Below the pieces are notes generated by a model. That model searched no databases. It had not been told where the DNA came from and was given only the letters and a program-made list of their open reading frames with translations. A program made the position numbers and the translations under genes. A DNA stretch of 32,179 nt from Myxococcales bacterium (GTDB taxonomy: Bacteria; Myxococcota_A; Bradymonadia; UBA7976; UBA1532). Each line of letters starts with the position of its first letter. Positions within the stretch are counted from its first letter, which is position 1. This document shows, piece by piece, positions 24,447-30,256 of this stretch. Where the stretch lies: contig JACKDL010000050.1 of NCBI GenBank assembly GCA_020633555.1, forward strand, positions 1-32,179, given 5' to 3'.

Positions 24447-25415
24447 ATGTCGCCCACGGTGAGAGGACAACGAATCGCCGCCACCTGCCTGGCGCTGCCG
24501 GGGTCTCCGGTGACCACCGAGACCCTGATCCGGCAGGCCATGCCCGAGCGCGATCCGGTGGACATGGCCCGGCGCATCGGCATCGACGCGCGGCACTTCG
24601 CCGACCCCGGCGACACCGTGGCCGAGATCGGCGCAGCCCTGCTGCGGACCGCCCTCGACCAGGCCGGGTGGGCGCCGCACACGCTCCAGCGCCTGATCCT
24701 CGTGAACAGCCACGGGGGCGACCACCCCATCCCCGCCACCGCCAACGCAGTGCTCGAGGCCGCCGGCATCCGGCACACGTGCGGGGCCTTCGACCTGAAC
24801 AACGCCTGCACCGGCTTCGTGACCGCGCTGGACCTGGCGGCCCGGCTGGTGGCCACCGGGCTCGAGCGGGTGGCGGTGCTGACGGTGGAGCTGCTGTCGA
24901 AGTGGATCGACGCCAGCCAGCCGCGGGCCCTGGTGGTGCTGGGCGACGCCGGCGCCGCCTGCCTGGTCGAGGCCGGTCCGCCCGGCGCGGGCCTGCTGGC
25001 CGCCGACTTCGGCAACGACGGCGAGAAGCTGCCCTCCGTGACGCTCCAGCACGGCGTGGCCGAGCGCATCACCTTCGGGGTACCTGGGCGGGCGTTCTTC
25101 GACTACGCCCTGGAGGGCATGCTGCGCAGCGCGCAGACCGTGCTGACCCAGGCCGCCCTGGACTCGACCGAGGTGGACTGGTTCGTCCTTCACCAGCCCA
25201 ACGGCGCGCTGTTCGACCGCTTCCTGGAGGTGCTGGCGATCCCGCCGGAACGCACCGTGCGGCTGGTGGACCGCATCGGCAGCGTGGGGGCGGCCTCGGC
25301 GGCCTGCGGGCTGGCCGAGCTGCGGGCCACCCGCCCGCTGCGCCCCGGGCAGACCGTCCTGTTCGTGGCGGTGGGCGCGGGGGCCAGCCGGGGGGCGCTG
25401 CTGTGGCGGCTGTGA
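24447..25415 (+). CDS. KAS III (FabH-like) thiolase-fold condensing enzyme
   Basis: A 322-aa protein with the FabH/KAS III layout: AFDLNNACTGFVTALDLA with nucleophile Cys121, WFVLHQPNGALFDRFLEVL with His249, and a C-terminal GAGASRGALLWRL. The third catalytic position differs: the family has GNTS and this protein has GSVGAAS, placing Ser279 where the Asn is expected. FabH-type enzymes condense an acyl-CoA with malonyl-ACP; relatives without the usual triad act as acyltransferases or make special lipids. It heads a six-gene run; its stop overlaps the next gene's GTG (GTGA). Divergent from the sensor gene with 22 nt between starts. The ATG at 24447 has only a weak SD. Confidence 0.8.
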   Translation: MSPTVRGQRIAATCLALPGSPVTTETLIRQAMPERDPVDMARRIGIDARHFADPGDTVAEIGAALLRTALDQAGWAPHTLQRLILVNSHGGDHPIPATANAVLEAAGIRHTCGAFDLNNACTGFVTALDLAARLVATGLERVAVLTVELLSKWIDASQPRALVVLGDAGAACLVEAGPPGAGLLAADFGNDGEKLPSVTLQHGVAERITFGVPGRAFFDYALEGMLRSAQTVLTQAALDSTEVDWFVLHQPNGALFDRFLEVLAIPPERTVRLVDRIGSVGAASAACGLAELRATRPLRPGQTVLFVAVGAGASRGALLWRL

Positions 25416-26176
25416 CGACAGCGGCGGCCGCAGGGCCCCTCAACGATCGGGCCGGGCGCGCCGCGGTGGCCGCCTGGACCGCCGCCTTCGCCGGCCTGCG
25501 CCGGTGGCACCGCTACCAAGTCCATGGCCTGGACACCCTGCTGGGCGCAGAGCCCTTCCTGGTGGTGGGCTATCATGGGCGCCCCATCGCCCACGATCTG
25601 ATCCTGCTGCAAGAGGCCATCCACGCCCGCAAGGGCTACCGGCCCCACGCCATCGTGCACCGGACCCTGTACGAGCACCCACTGAGCGCGCCGCTGTTTC
25701 AGGGGCTCGGCATGCTGCCCGGCGACGGCCCCGAGTTGGACGCCGCGGTGGCCCGGGGCGAGCACATCATCGTCACCCCGGGAGGCACCCGCGAGGGGCT
25801 GCGCAGCGTCCGCCACCGCCACCGGGTGTGTTGGGGGCAGCGCGTCGGCTACCTGCGGCTGGCGCTGCGGCTGGGCTTGCGCATCGTACCCGTGGCGGCC
25901 CACGGCACCGACCACGCCTTCCTGGGCCTGAACGACGGCGAGGCCACCGCCCGCCGCCTGCGGCTGCCCCCCGGCTACCCGGCGTGGCTGGGCCTGGGGC
26001 TGGGCGGCGTGTGGCCGCTGGCCTTGCCCTTCCCCGCGCGCTTCCGCCAGATCGTGGGGGCGCCCATCGACCCGGCGGCGGGTGGGCTCACCGCCGCGGC
26101 CGATCGCCAGGCACTGCTGCCGCTGCACGCCCAGGTGATGGCCGCCGTGCAGGCCCTGCTCGACGGCGCCCGCTGA
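25412..26176 (+). CDS. DGAT2/MGAT-like lysophospholipid-type acyltransferase
   Basis: A 254-aa protein of the LPLAT superfamily, closest by eye to the DGAT2/MGAT-like branch. Block I is LVVGYHGRPIAHDLILL (His55 with Asp62, a looser spacing than the usual H-x4-D). Block III is IIVTPGGTREGLRSV, matching the PGG-x-x-E signature, followed by GQRVGYLRLALRLGLRIVPVAAHGTDHAFLG, which parallels the family GF-x-x-LA-x-x-x-G-x-x-hVPV pattern. It likely transfers an acyl group to an alcohol or lysolipid at the inner membrane. The GTG start overlaps the KAS III stop. Substrates are unknown, but following a KAS III-like gene it may use that enzyme's product (inference). Confidence 0.7.
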   Translation: MTTAAAAGPLNDRAGRAAVAAWTAAFAGLRRWHRYQVHGLDTLLGAEPFLVVGYHGRPIAHDLILLQEAIHARKGYRPHAIVHRTLYEHPLSAPLFQGLGMLPGDGPELDAAVARGEHIIVTPGGTREGLRSVRHRHRVCWGQRVGYLRLALRLGLRIVPVAAHGTDHAFLGLNDGEATARRLRLPPGYPAWLGLGLGGVWPLALPFPARFRQIVGAPIDPAAGGLTAAADRQALLPLHAQVMAAVQALLDGAR

Positions 26177-26187
26177 AGGAGGACCCC

Positions 26188-26640
26188 ATGGCCGAACTGC
26201 TGGAGATCCTGAGCGACGCCGACCTGGCCGCGCTCCGCGCCGGCTACGACTACACCGTCATGGAGGCGGCCTTCACCGCCTCGGTCATCGCCCCCTATGG
26301 GCCCGGCGGCGCCTGGGTGAAGGCCCAGACCGACCACTTCTACGCGCTGGAGCGCATGTCCGGCGAGGGCATGGCGCCGGTGGATCGCGAGCGCTGCGTG
26401 CTGGCCATCCTGGCCCCCCGGGGCGGCACCGAGCTGGCCATCCACGTCTACTGGGGGCTGGCCCTGGGCCTGTCGGTGCGCGACCTGCTGGACATCTTCT
26501 TCCTGGCCGGCACCTACGGCGGCGTGCCCGCCTACAAGACCGGCCTGGACAGCCTGCGGGCGGTGCTGCCGAAGTTGAAGGCCGCGGTGGACGCCGGCCA
26601 CGCGGGCACCGCGGCCGTGTTGGGGGCGCTGTTCCGGTGA
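26188..26640 (+). CDS. Carboxymuconolactone decarboxylase/AhpD-fold protein
   Basis: A 150-aa all-helical protein. The CMD core is visible: RCVLAILAPRGGTELAIHVYWGLALGLSVRDLLDIFFLAGTYGGVPA, with His86 at the conserved His of the family and the G-x-(S/T)-x-x-(E/D)-(I/L) and YGG-x-PA signatures. It lacks the CxxC pair of AhpD peroxidase reductants, so a redox role is unlikely; CMD-type lactone chemistry or a non-enzymatic role remain possible. Strong SD (AAGGAGG) 7 nt before the ATG, 11 nt after the acyltransferase stop. Its stop overlaps the GTG of the next gene. Substrate unknown. Confidence 0.7.
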   Translation: MAELLEILSDADLAALRAGYDYTVMEAAFTASVIAPYGPGGAWVKAQTDHFYALERMSGEGMAPVDRERCVLAILAPRGGTELAIHVYWGLALGLSVRDLLDIFFLAGTYGGVPAYKTGLDSLRAVLPKLKAAVDAGHAGTAAVLGALFR

Positions 26641-27719
26641 AGATCACCCTGTGCCTGGCCTTGCTGGCGGTCGGCTGCGCCGCCGAGGAGTCGCCGGTGC
26701 CGGCGGCCGAGCGCGAGGTGCCCCGCGGGCGCGACGCCGGCCAACGCTTCGACGCCGGGCTGCGGGACGCGGCGCCGCCTGCCCCGGACGCCGCCCGCCC
26801 GAATCCTGCGCTGGACGCTGACCTGGCCGACGCCACCCCGCTGGACGCGGCGCCGGTCGCGGATCGGGGCCCGGCCTCGCCCGACCTGGCGCCGCCCGAC
26901 CTGGATCAGGGCGCCCCCGACCTGGCCCCCGCGCTCGACCAGGGCCCAGAGCCTGACCAGGCCCCGCCCCCCGACCAGGCCCCGCCGCCCGACCAGGCCC
27001 CACCGCCCGACCAGGCCCCACCGCCCGACCAGGGCCCCCCTGAGCCGCCGCCCGCCGTGGCCGGGGCCTGGGCCTGGACCTTCGAGCAGCCCTTCAGCGA
27101 GCCCGTGCGCTTCACCAGCCTGGTGGCCCTGCAGGCCGCCCCCGACGGCCGGGTGGCCGGCCTGAGCATCGACCGCTACGGCGTGGCGACCCTGCGCGGG
27201 AGCGTCCAGGCCGACGGTACCCTCCAGGCGCGCAAGACCTACGCCGCCGGCCCCAGCGCCCCCGAGCCGGGCGAGGACGCGACGGTGTTCCTGTACGCCG
27301 GGCAGGTGCAGGCGGGCGACCCCTTGCGGCTGGTGGACGGCGGCTGGGGCCTGGTGGACCAGCCCCCCGTGGCCGACTGGGAGGGCCGCCGGGCGCCCGC
27401 CTTCGACCCGGCCACCCTCGGCGGCGCCTGGACCCTCGAGGCCGACTTCGGCGTGGGCGAGGCGGTGTTCATCGTCAGCGACTTCGGCCAGATTGGCGGC
27501 ACGATCACCGATCGCGTGGGCGAGGCCACCGTGGACGGCGTGTTCGACCCGGTGACGGGCGCCGTGGTGTTCCGCAAGGCCTACCGGGGCCGCGACCTGG
27601 ACTGGTGGTACGCCGGCCGGCTCCAGGGCGCCCGGATCATCGACGGCGAATACATGGGCGAGGCCGACGGGTTGTTGCCCGACGAGCAGCCCGGGGTGTG
27701 GACGGCGCGCCGCCCGTGA
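26637..27719 (+). CDS. Lipoprotein with Asp/Pro-rich linker and duplicated beta-rich domain
   Basis: A 360-aa lipoprotein (MKITLCLALLAVGC, lipid-anchored Cys14). Residues 15-140 form an extended Asp/Ala/Pro-rich linker typical of Myxococcota lipoproteins, ending in PPPDQA repeats. The C-terminal ~220 residues hold two copies of a beta-rich unit: the first with GAWAW, SIDRYGVATLRGSV and ARKTYAAG then YAGQVQ; the second with GAWTL, TITDRVGEATVDGVF and RKAYRG then YAGRLQG, each closing with a W-x-x-RR/ARR motif. A lipocalin-like barrel is conceivable but not proven. The GTG start overlaps the CMD stop; the MotA/ExbB gene begins 26 nt after its stop. Likely a surface or periplasmic partner of the motor (inference). 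Confidence 0.75.
   Translation: MKITLCLALLAVGCAAEESPVPAAEREVPRGRDAGQRFDAGLRDAAPPAPDAARPNPALDADLADATPLDAAPVADRGPASPDLAPPDLDQGAPDLAPALDQGPEPDQAPPPDQAPPPDQAPPPDQAPPPDQGPPEPPPAVAGAWAWTFEQPFSEPVRFTSLVALQAAPDGRVAGLSIDRYGVATLRGSVQADGTLQARKTYAAGPSAPEPGEDATVFLYAGQVQAGDPLRLVDGGWGLVDQPPVADWEGRRAPAFDPATLGGAWTLEADFGVGEAVFIVSDFGQIGGTITDRVGEATVDGVFDPVTGAVVFRKAYRGRDLDWWYAGRLQGARIIDGEYMGEADGLLPDEQPGVWTARRP
26955..27044 (+). repeat. 18-bp tandem repeat (PPPDQA units)
   Basis: GACCAG recurs at 26955, 26973, 26991, 27009 and 27027, an exact 18-bp period encoding six-residue PPPDQA units. Copy-number change would alter linker length without breaking the frame. Confidence 0.85.
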
Positions 27720-27744
27720 GTGGGATCGGCCGCGAGGAGTTGGG

Positions 27745-28914
27745 GTGAGCCAGACCAGTCGATCCGCCGGGGGCCAGGCGCCCCTGCTTCGCTTGCTGCC
27801 CATCGGGGTGGCCATCCTGGGTACGGCCGCCGCCTTCGCCGCCGCACAGGCGCTGACGCCCGGCCGCTACGCCACGCTGTTGCTGGAGCGCGGCTGGACC
27901 CAGCCGGTGACCGTGGGCCTGTTCTTCTGGGGCGTGGGCCATGCGCTCAAGCGCCTGTGGGTGCAGGCCATGGAGCGCCGCGCCCTGAAGATCTGCAAAG
28001 TGGCCTTCGTGCGCGACCCCATCCAGCCCCACGCCGCCGGGCCCATGATCCAGCAGCTCGAGCCCCACAAGGACAGCCTGGCCGGCGGCGTGGCGGCGGC
28101 GGTGCTCAGCTACTTCCGTTCCCACCGCCCCACCCGTGACGAGGTGGTGGACGTGGCCCACAAGGCCATGGACCAGGCCCGCGACGACGTGGAGCTGGCG
28201 TACCGCCCCCTGAACGCCGTGATGTGGTTGCTTCCCCTGTCGGGCTTCGTGGGCACCGTGCTGGGCATGTCGGCGGCCATCGCCAGCTTCGACGGGGTCA
28301 TCAGCTCCATCGCCGACAACCTCAGCGCCCTGGCGCCCTCGGTGCAGGGCCTGGCCACCGCCTTCGACACCACCCTGCTGGCCCTGGTGGGTGTGATCCC
28401 GCTGAAGCTCATGGAGGTGGGCCTGGACGCCCGCGACCAGCGCCTGGTGCGGTCCATCGACGACGCCCTGGGCACCGGCTACGTCCAGCGGCTGGACCTG
28501 GCGGGCATCGCCCAGCAGAGCCCGCTGGAGGCCGTGCTGGACCGCTACGCCGAACGGGTGGAGCGCATCGAGCGCGCGGTGGACACCATCGACCAGGTGC
28601 TGGGCAGCATCGCCAGCACCCTGGGCACCATGCCCGAGTTCACCCGCGCGCTGAATGAGCTGACCCTGGCCGCCCGGGTGGCCCAGACCCACCTGCCCGA
28701 GGCCGTGGCCGAGCTCGAGGCTCTGCGGGCGCAGGGCGAGGCCCCCGTGACCCTGACCCGGGGCCCCGTGGCCCGGCGCGAGGTGCAGACCGTGCCCCGG
28801 GCCCCGCACCCCCAGCCGCCGGGCGCCCAGCGCCCCGGCGACACGGCCCCCGAGCGCAGCATCGACCCCACCCTGCCGCGCGCCGTGCGCCGCGACCGCG
28901 AGGAGGGCTGGTGA
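27745..28914 (+). CDS. MotA/TolQ/ExbB-like proton channel subunit
   Basis: A 389-aa inner-membrane protein. Two N-terminal hydrophobic segments (about 17-36 and 54-67), a cytoplasmic region (68-153), then the channel pair: VMWLLPLSGFVGTVLGMSAAIASF (about 157-182) and LSALAPSVQGLATAFDTTLLALVGVIPLKL (about 193-222). The second half matches the MotA/TolQ/ExbB signature (LPLLGLLGTVxG...LxTTxxGLxVAIP), including the paired Thr-Thr near the ion path. Four helices suggest MotA topology rather than three-helix ExbB. A cytoplasmic helical tail (about 265-320) and an Arg/Pro-rich end follow. GTG start with SD GAGGAG 6 nt upstream. Its stop overlaps the VWA gene start (GTGA), implying fixed stoichiometry. 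Confidence 0.82.
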   Translation: MSQTSRSAGGQAPLLRLLPIGVAILGTAAAFAAAQALTPGRYATLLLERGWTQPVTVGLFFWGVGHALKRLWVQAMERRALKICKVAFVRDPIQPHAAGPMIQQLEPHKDSLAGGVAAAVLSYFRSHRPTRDEVVDVAHKAMDQARDDVELAYRPLNAVMWLLPLSGFVGTVLGMSAAIASFDGVISSIADNLSALAPSVQGLATAFDTTLLALVGVIPLKLMEVGLDARDQRLVRSIDDALGTGYVQRLDLAGIAQQSPLEAVLDRYAERVERIERAVDTIDQVLGSIASTLGTMPEFTRALNELTLAARVAQTHLPEAVAELEALRAQGEAPVTLTRGPVARREVQTVPRAPHPQPPGAQRPGDTAPERSIDPTLPRAVRRDREEGW

Positions 28915-30146
28915 GCCGCCGCCGCCGGGACCGCCAGGCGGGCGAGGCCTTCGGGACCTCGCTCGCCGACATCCTCACCACGGCCCTGGGCTGCGTGGTG
29001 CTGCTGTTCCTGGTGGCCGTCACGCAGATCAAGACCAGCCTGAGCGCCGAGAAGTCGGCCCACGCCAGCACCCAGGAGCGCCTGCTGGCCCAGAAGGAGG
29101 GCCGCCAGCGCGCCGAGGTGGAGAAGCAGGTGGTGCGCGGCCAGAACTCGGCCCTGGAGCAGGCGCTGGCCGCCGCCAAGGCCCAGGCGCAGGCCGTGGA
29201 GGGCGACCGCAACAAGCTGGCCACCGAGCTGGCGGTGGTGCGCGGTGAGCTGGACGCCCAGCGCGAGGCCCTGGCCCGCACCCGCGAGCGCCTGGAGGCC
29301 CTGGAGGGCGCCGCCCGCGAGGCCATGAGCGCCCTGGACCCCCACAGCGCCGCGCCCGTGGACGCCATGCTGGTCATCGACGGCACCCAGTCCATGGCCG
29401 ACAGCCTCGAGACCACCCGCCGCAACCTGCGGGCCACCGTGGCCGCCCTGCGGGTGGTCAGCCCCACCGCCCGGGTGGGCGTGGTGGTGTTCCGCGACAA
29501 GCGCGAGCGCAAGGCCCTGCGCCTGCAGGAGCACCCGCTGACCCGCGACGAGGCCGCCTTGGAGGGCTTCCTGACGGGCATCGAGGCCACCAGCACCAGC
29601 CGCGACAAGGACCGCCCCGAGTGGCTGTGCGGGGGCCTGGCCGCCGCCGAGAAGGCGGGCTGGCGCCCCAACGCCCTGCGGCTGATGATCGCCGTGTCCG
29701 ACGCCGCCGCACAGAGCAAGGACGCCCGCCCCTGCCTGGCCGTCGCCGAGCACTTTCGCAAGGCCGGTGGGCGCTTGTCGGTGATGAGCACCAAGCCGGT
29801 GGGCTACGGCACCAACAAGGCCGTGACCCGCGAGTACGACCGCGAGGTGCTGCCCCAGCACGCCGCCATCGCCAAGGCCGGCGGCGGCACCCACGTGGGT
29901 CAGGCCGAGGCCGACGCCCTGCTGGTCGAGGTGCTGCAGTCGGCCTTCCGCTCGCGCACCACCGACCCTCTTCAGCAGCTCCGCGAGGTGGTGGACCAGC
30001 CGCTGACCCCTACCCCGCCGGCGCCCGACCACTCGACGCCCCCGGCGCCCGCCCCCTCGGAAGAGCCCGCCACCCCTCCGGCCCCCGCGCCTGCGGACCG
30101 CTCCGAAGACGAGGGCCTGATGGTGGTCCCCCGCGACGACGAATAG
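28911..30146 (+). CDS. MotB-like transmembrane helix, coiled coil and VWA-domain protein
   Basis: A 411-aa single-span membrane protein. A basic N-terminus is followed by SLADILTTALGCVVLLFLVAV (18-38). Its Asp20 and layout resemble the MotB helix (AD-F-M-T-A...FFLVMW), whose Asp carries protons in stators. Residues 45-140 are a charged coiled coil. From about 148 to 335 lies a von Willebrand A domain: AMLVIDGTQSMADSL gives a MIDAS-like DxTxS (Asp157, Thr159, Ser161), and a later LMIAVSDAAAQSKD supplies the second Asp. The last ~70 residues are Pro-rich and acidic. No OmpA peptidoglycan-binding domain is present. Predicted topology puts the coiled coil and VWA in the periplasm. GTG start overlapping the MotA-like stop. 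Confidence 0.8.
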   Translation: MSRRRRDRQAGEAFGTSLADILTTALGCVVLLFLVAVTQIKTSLSAEKSAHASTQERLLAQKEGRQRAEVEKQVVRGQNSALEQALAAAKAQAQAVEGDRNKLATELAVVRGELDAQREALARTRERLEALEGAAREAMSALDPHSAAPVDAMLVIDGTQSMADSLETTRRNLRATVAALRVVSPTARVGVVVFRDKRERKALRLQEHPLTRDEAALEGFLTGIEATSTSRDKDRPEWLCGGLAAAEKAGWRPNALRLMIAVSDAAAQSKDARPCLAVAEHFRKAGGRLSVMSTKPVGYGTNKAVTREYDREVLPQHAAIAKAGGGTHVGQAEADALLVEVLQSAFRSRTTDPLQQLREVVDQPLTPTPPAPDHSTPPAPAPSEEPATPPAPAPADRSEDEGLMVVPRDDE

Positions 30147-30162
30147 GGCGGCCGGGCGTCGA

Positions 30163-30251
30163 GGCCCTTTGGGTTGCGGGACATGCGCCGTTTTTGCGCC
30201 TGGGGGTCAAGGCCGCCGCATACTGTGGCCGGCTTCATCCCCAAAAGGGCC
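30163..30251 (+). promoter_or_regulatory. Inverted repeat spanning the leader of the di-haem cytochrome gene
   Basis: GGCCCTTTGGG (30163-30173) can pair with CCCAAAAGGGCC (30240-30251) with one bulged A. The right arm contains the AAAAGGG ribosome site. Read-through RNA from the VWA gene would hold both arms; RNA from the box at 30221 would lack the left arm. Confidence 0.35.
30221..30226 (+). promoter_or_regulatory. Putative -10 box (TACTGT) for the di-haem cytochrome gene
   Basis: GCA-TACTGT-GG lies 36 nt upstream of the ATG, with a TTGCGC-like -35 (30195-30200) 20 nt upstream, slightly long spacing. It fits the TAnnnT pattern of other starts in the window. Confidence 0.4.
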
Positions 30252-30256
30252 CCTTC

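Noticed and set aside
18137..26176. Very long plus-strand open frame (2679 codons) opposite the giant sensor gene
   Set aside because: Antisense shadow with Arg/His/Gly-rich translation and no domain. Only its 3' end (25412-26176) is a real gene, the acyltransferase.
27745..30146. Zorya anti-phage system (ZorAB)
   Set aside because: The second protein has a VWA domain, not OmpA, and no ZorC, ZorD or ZorE-like gene lies nearby.
27745..30146. Ordinary flagellar MotAB or TonB-ExbBD/Tol-Pal system
   Set aside because: No OmpA domain, TonB, TolA, TolB or flagellar gene is in the window, and the partner protein carries a VWA domain.
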